A stretch of DNA of 64,000 bases from Flavobacteriales bacterium. Its GTDB lineage: Bacteria > Bacteroidota > Bacteroidia > Flavobacteriales_F > PHOS-HE28. The notes under the pieces were generated by a model that saw only the letters and a list, made by a program, of their open reading frames with translations, was not told the DNA's origin and searched no databases. The stretch covers positions 1 through 64,000 of the forward strand of contig JADJTW010000014.1 in the NCBI GenBank assembly GCA_016710965.1, written 5' to 3'. Positions 52,690 through 61,694 of the stretch are shown here, piece after piece; positions within the stretch are counted from its first letter, which is position 1, and the number at the start of each line of letters is the position of its first letter. A program made the position numbers and the translations under genes.

Positions 52690-54192
52690 CTAGCGCACGA
52701 TGGTCACGTGCCCTCTGAAGGCGATCTCGCGCTTGTCCTCGCAGGGATCGCGCCGCCGCACGGTGTAGATGTACACGCCTTCGGGGGCCTGCTTCCCGCC
52801 GATGGTGCCATCCCACTGGTCATTGGGGTTGCGTGTGTTCCAGAGCAGTTCGCCCCAGCGGTTGAAGAGCATGAGCTCGAAACCGTACGCCGGATGGTCC
52901 ACGCGATCGGGCCAGCGGTCGTTGATGTTGTCGTCGTTCGGCGTGAAAGCGTTGGGGTACGCCAGGATGGGTTCGGTGCGGATGTCCACAAGGATCGACA
53001 GCGTATCGTTGCAACCATTGGGCTGCGTGGCGTACAGGGTGAAGGTGAGCGAATCGTAGCGCTGGTTGTTCCACTGCACGTAGCCGTTGCATGCGTGGGT
53101 CCACAAGCTGTCGCCCACGAAGAAGGCGCAGGAGTCGGAAGGGCTGCCGAGCGAGATATCGACCAATGGGGTGCAAGGCACTTGCACGGCGGTGAAGACG
53201 GCGGGCACCTGCCAGTTGGCGTAGATGCTGTCGAGCACGGGCGCGCTGCCGCAGCCCAGGCTGTCGTAGCCCTGCAACTGAACGGGCTGCCAGCCGAAGC
53301 CGGTGAAGAGGATGAGCGGATCGTTCTGGTTGCTGAAACCGTAGAGGCCGGTGCCCCAGCGCCACACCAGCGAATCGGCGGTGCTGGCGATGGTCTGCAC
53401 CAGTGTGGATACGTTCTGGCAGGTGGTATCGGGCGCAGCGAAGGACACGGTGGGGCTCGGCAGCTCATTCACTGTGAACGATGCTGTTACCACGCAACCC
53501 GTGATCGTATTGGTGGCCGTCAGGTCGATCTGGCCGCTGAGGGGCGGCACCACGGTGATCATCTGCGTGCTATCGCCGGTGCTCCACACATAGAGGTCGG
53601 GCTGGAAATCCCACTCCAATTCCGCAGTGAGCACCGGAGGGTCGCTGGGGCAGTAATCCGTGATGCCCGTGATGGTGATGGCCGGGTCGCCGATCTCATA
53701 CGCCACATCGCTCGGGCACCCTGGGCCTCCCGTGATGAAGACCGTATACCATCCCGGCGAAAGGTCCGTGAGAGCGGCGCTGGTCTCGTTGGGGTCGTGT
53801 GCCCACGTGAACGTATAGGGACCATTGTTGAGCGTGAGGGTGATGGTGCCATCGTTGGCGCCGGCGCAACTGGTATTGGTGCCCACCATGCTGCCCAGCG
53901 GGGGTATCACGGGGTTCACCACCACGGTATCCAGCAAGCTCTCGCACGAATCGCCGAGCACGAAGACCTGGTAGGGACCGGGCGAGAGACCGGCGGCAAT
54001 GGCGTCCACTTCGTTCACGTCGTGCGCCCAGCTGTAGGTATAGGGACCTCCGCTGCCGGTGATCACCGTGATCACCGCATTGGCATCACCCGGACAACTG
54101 GGCGGTACCACCTGCAAGGACACATCGCACGGAGTGACCTGCGCAGCCAGGCCCAAGGGGAGCAGCAGGGCGAAGACGACGGAGGTGCGCAT
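52690..54192 (-). CDS. SprB-repeat surface protein with type B T9SS C-terminus
   Basis: A 500-residue protein with signal peptide MRTSVVFALLLPLGLAAQ. Two SprB-type repeats follow: SCPGDANAVITVITGSGGPY with TYSWAHDVNEVDAIAAGLSP, and TSCAGANDGTITLTLNNGPY with TFTWAHDPNETSAALTDLSP. Further Ig-like and Cys-containing segments precede the gliding motility-associated tail (AYPNAFTPNDDNINDRWPDR, LMLFNRWGELLWNTRN, GVYIYTVRRRDPCEDKREI). SprB in Flavobacterium is the motile surface adhesin of gliding; this shorter protein may be another adhesin. Confidence 0.9.
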   Translation of the reverse strand: MRTSVVFALLLPLGLAAQVTPCDVSLQVVPPSCPGDANAVITVITGSGGPYTYSWAHDVNEVDAIAAGLSPGPYQVFVLGDSCESLLDTVVVNPVIPPLGSMVGTNTSCAGANDGTITLTLNNGPYTFTWAHDPNETSAALTDLSPGWYTVFITGGPGCPSDVAYEIGDPAITITGITDYCPSDPPVLTAELEWDFQPDLYVWSTGDSTQMITVVPPLSGQIDLTATNTITGCVVTASFTVNELPSPTVSFAAPDTTCQNVSTLVQTIASTADSLVWRWGTGLYGFSNQNDPLILFTGFGWQPVQLQGYDSLGCGSAPVLDSIYANWQVPAVFTAVQVPCTPLVDISLGSPSDSCAFFVGDSLWTHACNGYVQWNNQRYDSLTFTLYATQPNGCNDTLSILVDIRTEPILAYPNAFTPNDDNINDRWPDRVDHPAYGFELMLFNRWGELLWNTRNPNDQWDGTIGGKQAPEGVYIYTVRRRDPCEDKREIAFRGHVTIVR

Positions 54193-54306
54193 CGGGTGCG
54201 AAGGTCGGGAAGGCCGTGTTAACCGCATGGTTCCGACCGTTGGCGAACGAGGAACGGACGTTGGATCAAGATGGTTCGTTGCCCTCTTGGAACACGGAAG
54301 GGTGCA

Positions 54307-55737
54307 TCACAGTTCGAATCGCTCTCCCCTTCTGGGGATCGCCACGTCCGCGAAGCCCTTCTCCATCACCAGCTTCTTCAGCGCCAGGAGCGAATGCTCC
54401 ACGCCATGCACCAGGAAGAGGTGCTTCACCTGCCGGGGGTCCTGGCAGGCGAGGTAGCGCACCAGCTCGCCGCGATCGGCGTGGGCGCTGTAGAACTCCA
54501 TCTTGTCCACGCTGGCCAGCACAGGCACCCGCTCCCAGAAGATGCGCACCTCCTTGGCGCCGGAGAGGAGCTGGTCGCCCAACGTGCCGGGCGCGCAGAA
54601 GCCCACCGCCAGCACCCCGTTGGCCGGATCGGGCAGGCAGTGCAGCAAATGGTGGCGCACGCGGCCCGCTTCCATCATGCCGCTGGCGGCAATGACGATG
54701 CAAGCCTTCTTCATGCTGTTGAGCTGCTTGCTGCGTTCGGGACTGCGCACGAACTCCACTCCGGGGAAGGTGAAGAGGTCGGGGTCCTTCAGCAGTTCCT
54801 CGCGCACCTCGGGCTTGAAGAGCTTGCTGTAGCGCCGGACGATATCGGTGGCGCTGATCGCGAGCGGGCTGTCAACGAAGACGGGCACGCGCGGCAGACG
54901 GCCCGCATTGCTCAATGCGTTCAGCGTGTACAGGATCTCCTGCGTCTTGCCGATGCTGAAGGCCGGAATGATGAGCCGACCGCCGCGCTCCACGCACACC
55001 TCGGTCACGTGCCGCAGCAGTTCCCCCTCCGCCTCATCCATGCTTGCATGGTCCCGATCGCCGTAGGTGCTCTCGCAGATGATCACATCGGCCTGCGGGA
55101 AGGGCGCCGGGGTGGGCAGCAGTCTATCCACATAGCGGCCCACATCGCCGGTGAAGGTCAAGCGCAACGTGCGTTCGCCATCATCGATCGCCAGGTGAAC
55201 GGCTGCGCTGCCCAGGATATGGCCCGCATCGGTGTAGGTGAGCGTGATGCCCGGTGCGATGCTCACCGCCTCACCGAGATCGGCCGTGCTGAACAAGGCC
55301 ATGGCCGGTGCCACATCATCCGGGGTGTACAGCGGTTCCTGTTCCTCGGGCTCGCGGCCCTGCTTCTTCGCGCGCTTCAGGTCGAAGGCGAAGTCGTATT
55401 CCTGTATGCGCGCGCTGTCCTCCAGCATAATGGCGCACAGGTCGCGCGTGGCGGGCGTGCTCCAGATGGGGCCCTTGAAGCCTTGGGCCACCAGGCGCGG
55501 CACCAGGCCGCTGTGGTCGATGTGCGCGTGGCTCAGCACCAACGCATCGATGCTGCGCGGGTCGAAGCCGAAGCGGCGGTTGGGATCTTCCTCTCGCCTG
55601 CGCACGGCCTCGCCTTGGAACATGCCGCAGTCGAGCAGCAGGCGCGTGGTACTGCCATCGTGGCGGCGGACCTCCAACAAGTGCTTGCTGCCGGTTACGG
55701 TTCCGGCAGCGCCGTGGCTGGTAAGTGAGATGGGCAT
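54307..55737 (-). CDS. Beta-CASP metallo-beta-lactamase-fold RNA hydrolase
   Basis: A 476-residue cytoplasmic enzyme. The metal motif LVLSHAHIDHSGLVPRLVAQ (HxHxDH) and later TYTDAGHILGSAAVHLAI, GDVGRYVDRLL are in place. The beta-CASP region has VIICESTYGDRDHASMDEAE, FSIGKTQEILYTLNAL, IVIAASGMMEAGRVRHHLLH and FYSAHADRGELVRYL, closing with LFLVHGVEHSLLALKKLVME. Family members are single-strand RNA nucleases of the ysh1/RNase J-like group. An alternative start at 55761 exists. It is divergent from the TonB-dependent receptor. Confidence 0.92.
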   Translation of the reverse strand: MPISLTSHGAAGTVTGSKHLLEVRRHDGSTTRLLLDCGMFQGEAVRRREEDPNRRFGFDPRSIDALVLSHAHIDHSGLVPRLVAQGFKGPIWSTPATRDLCAIMLEDSARIQEYDFAFDLKRAKKQGREPEEQEPLYTPDDVAPAMALFSTADLGEAVSIAPGITLTYTDAGHILGSAAVHLAIDDGERTLRLTFTGDVGRYVDRLLPTPAPFPQADVIICESTYGDRDHASMDEAEGELLRHVTEVCVERGGRLIIPAFSIGKTQEILYTLNALSNAGRLPRVPVFVDSPLAISATDIVRRYSKLFKPEVREELLKDPDLFTFPGVEFVRSPERSKQLNSMKKACIVIAASGMMEAGRVRHHLLHCLPDPANGVLAVGFCAPGTLGDQLLSGAKEVRIFWERVPVLASVDKMEFYSAHADRGELVRYLACQDPRQVKHLFLVHGVEHSLLALKKLVMEKGFADVAIPRRGERFEL

Positions 55738-55818
55738 GCGGTAAAGGTGCGAAAGGGCCATGACCTCCGACCTGCATCCAGCCAGCCTCTGCAACGCATG
55801 GCGTGTAGCGCCGCCTTC

Positions 55819-55826
55819 TATCTTGG
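55819..55826 (+). promoter_or_regulatory. Putative -7 box for the TonB-dependent receptor
   Basis: TATCTTGG lies five bases before the ATG at 55832, the same motif class as before tRNA-Ser. Confidence 0.4.
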
Positions 55827-55831
55827 CTGCG

Positions 55832-58747
55832 ATGCCTTCGCTCCGGCTTCTCGCCGTCCTCTTCTTCCTTACCGCTCTTGGCGCCCGCGCGCAGCAGTAC
55901 AAGTTGCGCGGTGTGGTCACCGATGCCGGCACGGGCGAAACGCTCATCGGCGCCAACGTGGTGCTGAAGGGCACCACCAACGGCGCCACCACCGACCTTG
56001 ATGGCCGTTTCGAAATGGTGCTGAACGAGTTGCCGCCCTACACGCTGGTGGTGAGCTTCGTGGGCTACGCGCCGCAGGAGATCAGGGTGGCGAGCCTGGA
56101 CAAGGAACTGAAGTTCAAGCTGAGCACCGATCAGGTGCTGCTGGGCGAGACCGAGGTCTTCGGCAGCCGCATCAGCGAGAAGCAGAAGCAGGCGCCGCTC
56201 ACCGTGGAGAGCATGGACGTGATCGCAATCCGCGAAGCGCCCAGTGGCGATTTCTATGAGAGCCTCGGCACGCTCAAAGGCGTTGACATGATGGCGGCGA
56301 GCATGGGATTCAAGGTGATCAACACGCGCGGCTTCAACAGCACCAGCCCCGTGCGCTCGCTGCAATTGATCGACGGCGTGGACAACCAGAGCCCCGGGCT
56401 CAATTTCTCGCTGGGCAATTTCCTCGGCTGCTCCGACCTGGATGTAATGAAGGTGGATGTGATCGCCGGTGCGAGCACGGCTTACTTCGGTCCGGGCGCA
56501 TTCAACGGCGTTGTGGCCATGACCACCAAGAGCCCCTGGCTGTTCCCGGGGCTGAGCATCAGCGCCAAGGCGGGCGAGCGCGACCTGCTGGAAGGCGCGG
56601 TCCGCTGGGCGCAGGTGTTCAAGGACAGCACCGGCCGCCAGCGCTTCGCTTACAAACTGAACCTGTGCGCCATGCGCGCCACGGATTGGTTCGCCGAGGA
56701 CTACGGCCCTACGAGCGACTCGCAAACCGGCGCCTCGAATCCCGGCGGTTTCGATGCCGTGAACATCTACGGCGACGAGAACGTGACGCTGAACAACAAC
56801 TACGCGCGCAACATGGACGACCGCCGCAACTACCACGGGTTGGGCATCTTCCTGCGCCCAGGGTACAAGGAGGCCGACCTCGTTGACTACGGCACCGACA
56901 ATTTGAAGGCGGGCGTGTCGCTACACTTCATGAACGACAGCATCGAGGTGATCGTGGCGGCTAACTACAGCCGGGGAAGCACCGTGTACCAGGGCGAGAA
57001 CCGCTACCGCTTGAAGAACATCCAATTCCACCAGGAACGGATCGAACTGCGGCGCGAAGGGAAGTGGTTCGTGCGGGGCTACACCACCGGCGAGGACGCG
57101 GGCGACACCTACGACATCTTCACCACAGGCGTGCGCCTGCAGGAAGCCAGCGGCAGCACGCAGGATTGGAACAGCGCCTACTTCACGTTGTGGGACAGCT
57201 GGATCGGCAGCGCGCTCAACCCTGGCCTGCTCGATCAGACGCAGCCCGATTACTACTCGCCATCGGAAGCCTCTCAGATCGGCATCACCAACGCCACCCA
57301 GTACGACGCCTACATCACGCAGTACGTGCTCGACCACGCCGACCTCTTCCGCAGCTACCACCAGCTGGTGGCCGACAGCATCAATACGTACAACACCGCC
57401 GCGCTCGATCCGGCCTATGTCGCAGGTACCGATCGCTTCAATGAGAAATTCGAGGAGATCACCAGCACGCGCTTCACCGATGGCGGCTCGCTCTTCTTCG
57501 ATCGCTCACGGCTGGTGCATGGCATGGGCGAGTACCGCTTCAAGCCCCTGAAGGGAAGGCGGCCCAAAGGCGAAGTGGTGGTAGGCGCCAGCACACGCCA
57601 GTACATGCCCAACAGCGTCGGCACCATCTTCCGCGATACCGGCGATGTGGTGATCCGCAACCGCGAGTTCGGCGTGTACATCGGCCTGGAGGATGTGCTT
57701 TGCAAGGATCGCCTGAAGGCCACGGCCACCTTGCGCATGGACAAGAACCAGAACTTCGATGCGCTCTTCTCCCCTGCCGCGTCGTTGGTCTTCACGCCCC
57801 AGCAGGACCGCACCTTCCGGGTCTCGTTCAGCAGCGCCCTCCGGAATCCCACGCTCGCGGACCAATACCTCTACTACAACGTGGGGCGCGCCATCCTGCT
57901 GGGCAACATCGATGGGCAGTTCGAAGCGGGGCGCGACAGCCTCTTCACCGTGGAGAGCTTCAATGCCTACCGGCAGACCTCGGGCGCCAACCTGCTCGGC
58001 GGCTTGCAGAAGATCGACTGGTTCAACGTGGAGCGCATACGGCCCGAGAAGGTGCGCACGATAGAGGTGGGCTACCGCGGCACGCACCTGGAGAAATTCT
58101 ACATCGATGCCAGCGCCTACGCTAGCTGGTACACTGATTTCATCGGCTACATCATCGGCCTCAGCGGCCGCTTCGATCAGACCAATGGCTTCCCCATCGG
58201 CGGACTGCAGGCCTACCGCCTCGCGGCCAACGCCACCAGCACGGTGCAAACCCAAGGCGCGAACATCGGTGTGAGCTACTTCCGCAAGAAGATGACCTAC
58301 AGCATCAACTACAGCTACAATAAGCTCGCAAGCGGCGACGACGACCCCATCATCCCGGCCTTCAATACGCCACTGAACAAATTCAACCTCGGTTTCACCG
58401 CGCACGACATGAAAGTGCCCGGCACCGACAAGCGCAACCTCGGCTTCGGCATCAACTGGAAATTAGTGGAGGGATTCACCTTCACCGGATCGCCGCAGTT
58501 CACCGGCCCCATCCCCAGCTACGACATGGTGGACGCGCAAGTGAACGTGAAGTTCCCCGTGCAGCACCTCACCATCAAGCTCGGCGCCAGCAACCTCTTC
58601 GGCATACTGCCGCTGTTCGATGACGCCGTGGAGAGCGGCGACAAATTCGATCGCGTATTGGACAACCGCGTGCGCATGGTGTACGGCGGGCCGTACGTGG
58701 GCAGGCTCGGGTACTTGCAGCTCATCTATGAGCTGGATAAGCGCTAA
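55832..58747 (+). CDS. TonB-dependent receptor with carboxypeptidase-like N-terminal domain
   Basis: A 971-residue outer-membrane protein. Signal peptide (MPSLRLLAVLFFLTALGARA) is followed by the regulatory-like domain (LRGVVTDAGTGETLIGANVV, TTDLDGRFEMVLNELPPYTL), a plug (PSGDFYESLGTLKGVDMMAA, GFNSTSPVRSLQLIDGVDNQ, DVIAGASTAYFGPGAFNGVV) and a 22-strand-type barrel ending YVGRLGYLQLIYELDKR. It takes up an unidentified ligand using TonB energy. No SusD partner is adjacent, so glycan-specific uptake cannot be claimed. Its stop overlaps the convergent glycine-rich gene by 4 bases. Confidence 0.93.
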   Translation: MPSLRLLAVLFFLTALGARAQQYKLRGVVTDAGTGETLIGANVVLKGTTNGATTDLDGRFEMVLNELPPYTLVVSFVGYAPQEIRVASLDKELKFKLSTDQVLLGETEVFGSRISEKQKQAPLTVESMDVIAIREAPSGDFYESLGTLKGVDMMAASMGFKVINTRGFNSTSPVRSLQLIDGVDNQSPGLNFSLGNFLGCSDLDVMKVDVIAGASTAYFGPGAFNGVVAMTTKSPWLFPGLSISAKAGERDLLEGAVRWAQVFKDSTGRQRFAYKLNLCAMRATDWFAEDYGPTSDSQTGASNPGGFDAVNIYGDENVTLNNNYARNMDDRRNYHGLGIFLRPGYKEADLVDYGTDNLKAGVSLHFMNDSIEVIVAANYSRGSTVYQGENRYRLKNIQFHQERIELRREGKWFVRGYTTGEDAGDTYDIFTTGVRLQEASGSTQDWNSAYFTLWDSWIGSALNPGLLDQTQPDYYSPSEASQIGITNATQYDAYITQYVLDHADLFRSYHQLVADSINTYNTAALDPAYVAGTDRFNEKFEEITSTRFTDGGSLFFDRSRLVHGMGEYRFKPLKGRRPKGEVVVGASTRQYMPNSVGTIFRDTGDVVIRNREFGVYIGLEDVLCKDRLKATATLRMDKNQNFDALFSPAASLVFTPQQDRTFRVSFSSALRNPTLADQYLYYNVGRAILLGNIDGQFEAGRDSLFTVESFNAYRQTSGANLLGGLQKIDWFNVERIRPEKVRTIEVGYRGTHLEKFYIDASAYASWYTDFIGYIIGLSGRFDQTNGFPIGGLQAYRLAANATSTVQTQGANIGVSYFRKKMTYSINYSYNKLASGDDDPIIPAFNTPLNKFNLGFTAHDMKVPGTDKRNLGFGINWKLVEGFTFTGSPQFTGPIPSYDMVDAQVNVKFPVQHLTIKLGASNLFGILPLFDDAVESGDKFDRVLDNRVRMVYGGPYVGRLGYLQLIYELDKR

Positions 58748-59703
58748 TCGGCTTTCACCAGTCTGAATACGCGCAGGTCGTCACCTGCGCTCATCCGTAG
58801 GATGTAGGCTGCTGCATTCAGCCGAGCGAAGTCGGCCTGCTCGATGCGCGCACCGCTCCAGATGATCCGTCCGCCCGCGTCCAACAATTCGTAGCGTTCA
58901 CTTCCGGTGGTGTTGCGCGGCACGATGCGATCAGTGAAGGATGTGCTGAAGATCAAGTCGGTTCCTTCATCGGGAGCAATATCCGTGGATGCATTCCAAG
59001 TGATGATGCAGATGCCACCGCCGCCTGTGGCGGCAGGTGAACTATTGCCGTTTCCACCGCCACCGCCACCGCCGTAGTTGGCGCCGACCTCGGCGGGATC
59101 GGCCGCAGTACACGTGTTGTCGATGAAGCCTGCGCCCTTGCCGCCATCGCCCGCAGGAGCACCGCCACCTGAACCACCCGTGCCGCCGGGCGTAAGACAA
59201 CCGCCGGGCATGTATGCGATCGTATTGCCACCGATGGTGCCATTCGCATTCGGTCCTGCTGCGCCGCCACCTCCTCCGCCGAAGTAGGTCCAGTAGCCAC
59301 CGCCGCCTGCCGCACCGGTGCGCGCCAGTTGTCCACCGAGCCCAACGCCGCCTGCACCGCCGCCACCTATGTTCGGATTGGGTACCGTAGTGGCGTTCTC
59401 TCCCGCTCCAGCGAGAATGCCCATGCCGCCTACGATGGTGGCGAGCTCACTACCGCCCGCACCTACCACAATGGAATACGTAGTGCCCGGCGTGACGTTG
59501 AAAGTGCCGCGCGCATATCCTCCTCCACCACCGCCGCCACCTCCGTTGCTGGCACCATTGCCTCCGGCGCCCACCAGTTCGAAGGTGACCGACGTGACCC
59601 CGGCAGGCACGGTGAACGGGCCGGAAGAGGTGAAGACCTGCTGTTGTGCGAGCAGTGCTGTGCTGAGCACGCAGAGCATCGCAATGGAAAGGAGAAGTCT
59701 CAT
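58744..59703 (-). CDS. Secreted glycine-rich protein with T9SS-like C-terminus
   Basis: A 319-residue protein with signal peptide MRLLLSIAMLCVLSTALLAQ. The mature region begins FTSSGPFTVPAGVTSVTFEL, a known opening of glycine-rich surface proteins, then becomes extremely Gly-rich (GGGGGGGGGYARG, GGAGGVGLGGQLARTGAAGG). The tail GSERYELLDAGGRIIWSGAR then NAAAYILRMSAGDDLRVFRL resembles the end of a type A sorting domain. Convergent with the TonB receptor gene. Role likely structural or adhesive; inference. Confidence 0.8.
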   Translation of the reverse strand: MRLLLSIAMLCVLSTALLAQQQVFTSSGPFTVPAGVTSVTFELVGAGGNGASNGGGGGGGGGYARGTFNVTPGTTYSIVVGAGGSELATIVGGMGILAGAGENATTVPNPNIGGGGAGGVGLGGQLARTGAAGGGGYWTYFGGGGGGAAGPNANGTIGGNTIAYMPGGCLTPGGTGGSGGGAPAGDGGKGAGFIDNTCTAADPAEVGANYGGGGGGGNGNSSPAATGGGGICIITWNASTDIAPDEGTDLIFSTSFTDRIVPRNTTGSERYELLDAGGRIIWSGARIEQADFARLNAAAYILRMSAGDDLRVFRLVKAD

Positions 59704-59736
59704 GGTATCCTGGTTAGCCGAACGGCAGGTTGAATC

Positions 59737-59744
59737 GAAAGGTA
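59737..59744 (-). promoter_or_regulatory. Putative -7 box for the glycine-rich protein gene
   Basis: On the minus strand TACCTTTC lies 33 bases upstream of the start codon at 59703. One mismatch to TAnnTTTG. Confidence 0.35.
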
Positions 59745-59776
59745 GTTGCTCGATCGGTACCCGTCCTATAAAGAAG

Positions 59777-59800
59777 AAGCCCGATCCATGGACCGGGCTT
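59777..59800 (-). terminator. Intrinsic terminator after the deiminase gene
   Basis: The near-perfect palindrome AAGCCCGATCCATGGACCGG plus GCTT lies 20 bases beyond the stop of the peptidylarginine-deiminase-like gene (minus strand). On that strand it is followed by CTTCTTTATA, a T-rich run. Confidence 0.65.
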
Positions 59801-59819
59801 CCCATGAGTTCGATCGCGA

Positions 59820-61598
59820 TCAATCCTTCACCACCTTGATGGTGCTGCGCCCCTTGGCACTTTCCACCACCAGCATGTAGGCGCCTTCGGCCAGGTAGCT
59901 CAGGTCCGCGAATGCGCGTTGGTCGCTATGCATGGGACCATCCTGAATGCGCATGGCTTCACGGCCCAGTGCATCGCGCAAGGTGATCCGCACTCGCTCG
60001 CTGCCTGCATCGGCCACGGTGATCATGAGGATGCTGCTGGTGGGATTGGGGAACACGTCGGCGATGACAGGACCGTTGACGCCGTTCAAGCCCGCGTTCA
60101 AGTCAAGCACGCGGAACTTCCACCAGCCATCAGGAGCAACAATGGGACGCACCTGTTCCTTGCCGCTGTTGGCCGTGGCGTGTATGTAGTAGTACACGAT
60201 GCTGTTGGCTGCCTGTGCGGGAATACCAGCGCTCCAGGTGTTGTTCGCCCCCGGCACCATGGGCACGCTGTTGAATCCTGCGGTGGTATCGGTGGTCCAA
60301 TACACCTCAGCGCTTTCGATACCGGAACGGTGGCGTATGTAGGCATCGACCATGTACGGGTTGATGGTCTCGTACGTATCCGGAAGGCGTTGGTGCCGGA
60401 TCAGCAGCGGATCGTTCACACCGATGGCCTTGGTGATGCAGTGGATGGCACCGCTCGCGCTGATGATGTTCGCACCGTTGTTGTCGCAATCGATGGGGAC
60501 GATGCGATAGCCGGGCAACGCTTCGCGCAGGATGCGCAGGCCAGTGGTGTCGTACTGCTCACGATAGGTGGGCACGATCACGGTCTTGTTCAGGAAGAGG
60601 TTGTTGGCGTAAGTGCGGTAGCTGGCCGTGGGCGGATAGGCACCACCCGTGCTGCTGGGCATGGGCACGCGGATGATGCGATAGGGCGTGCCGAAGACCG
60701 AGTTGTAGTTGGCCACGATGGCCTGGATGTTCTGCTCCAACTGCGGACCATCGCTCTGGCCGGTGGGGAATTCCCCGATCAGCAGGGTCTCCTCATCGAG
60801 CAGCTTCATATGCATGTCGATGTGGTGGATGCCATCATAGGGCAAGGTGTTCATGAGGATGTAGCGGCCCTGTTGGATGCCCATCCACTGCTCCATGAGG
60901 TCGCGCACTTGCTGCTCCGTCTTCACGGTCTGGTTGTACTGGCCGTTGGGGCCGTTCTCGTCCAGGACCAGTTCGCTGCTGAAGGCGGTGCCGAAGCCGT
61001 CGGCCATGAAGTTGCCGCCGGTATGCACCAGGTCGTACGGCGCTTGCGTGGTGCTGTAGACAGCAATGCCCTTCGCATTGCCGATGGGATCGCTCATGGC
61101 ATCGTCCAGCGGACGCGGGCGATTGTAGATCCAGTCGAGCAGGTACAGCGAGTCCACCTCGTTCTCGTAGATGCACTCGGGTCCGAAGTCGCGCGTCCAC
61201 ACACTGTTGAAGCCAGCATTGAGGAAGGTGATGTTGCTGAAGTCGGTGAGCGCACCACCATTGGCGGTGTTCTGCAGGTAGCTCGTCACCCCGGACTGAT
61301 CGTCGGTGACGATCATCACTTCGCACTCCTGAACGGCGGCGAGGACGATCTGCTTGAGGATGCTGGGATAGGTGGTCCACGTGATCACCAGCGTCTGCAC
61401 CTCCTCCCATTCAGCCATGGTGCGCGGTACGAAGGTGGGCGGCGTTTCGATGCCGCGGTCGAGGCTGGCGCGGCTGTCGCGATAAGCTGGGATGAGCGGC
61501 ACTTCATACGGCGCCAGCACATGCGGCAGTCCTTGTTGCTGCGCGAAGAGCGGTGCTGTTGCGAGCAGTGCAAGGATGGAAGCGGAAATACGGTTCAT
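59820..61598 (-). CDS. Secreted agmatine deiminase/peptidylarginine-deiminase-like enzyme with T9SS type A sorting domain
   Basis: A 592-residue protein. Signal peptide MNRISASILALLATAPLFAQ. The catalytic domain (about residues 50-420) is a pentein-fold deiminase: SVWTRDFGPECIYENE (Asp near 138), then HHIDMHMKLLDEETLL (His and Asp near 258-262), and NNGANIISASGAIHCITKAI with the nucleophilic Cys near 384. An Ig-like domain follows (EVYWTTDTTAGFNSVPMV), then a type A tail (ADVFPNPTSSILMITVADAG, YLAEGAYMLVVESAKGRSTI). The arrangement is that of Porphyromonas peptidylarginine deiminase, but arginine versus agmatine specificity is not shown. Confidence 0.88.
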   Translation of the reverse strand: MNRISASILALLATAPLFAQQQGLPHVLAPYEVPLIPAYRDSRASLDRGIETPPTFVPRTMAEWEEVQTLVITWTTYPSILKQIVLAAVQECEVMIVTDDQSGVTSYLQNTANGGALTDFSNITFLNAGFNSVWTRDFGPECIYENEVDSLYLLDWIYNRPRPLDDAMSDPIGNAKGIAVYSTTQAPYDLVHTGGNFMADGFGTAFSSELVLDENGPNGQYNQTVKTEQQVRDLMEQWMGIQQGRYILMNTLPYDGIHHIDMHMKLLDEETLLIGEFPTGQSDGPQLEQNIQAIVANYNSVFGTPYRIIRVPMPSSTGGAYPPTASYRTYANNLFLNKTVIVPTYREQYDTTGLRILREALPGYRIVPIDCDNNGANIISASGAIHCITKAIGVNDPLLIRHQRLPDTYETINPYMVDAYIRHRSGIESAEVYWTTDTTAGFNSVPMVPGANNTWSAGIPAQAANSIVYYYIHATANSGKEQVRPIVAPDGWWKFRVLDLNAGLNGVNGPVIADVFPNPTSSILMITVADAGSERVRITLRDALGREAMRIQDGPMHSDQRAFADLSYLAEGAYMLVVESAKGRSTIKVVKD

Positions 61599-61615
61599 GC
61601 GAGGGGGTTGAAGGC

Positions 61616-61623
61616 GCAAGGTA
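61616..61623 (-). promoter_or_regulatory. Putative -7 box for the deiminase gene
   Basis: TACCTTGC on the minus strand, 17 bases before the start codon at 61598. Matches the recurrent motif. Confidence 0.4.
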
Positions 61624-61694
61624 TGCGGGCCGCTCTCTCCCCTGCATCGCTTACGACCGAAGCGCCGTTCCTTCCGTTGGATGGTCTTGGACGC

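Noticed and set aside
55832..58747. A SusC/SusD polysaccharide utilisation locus
   Set aside because: No SusD-like lipoprotein or glycoside hydrolase flanks the TonB receptor.
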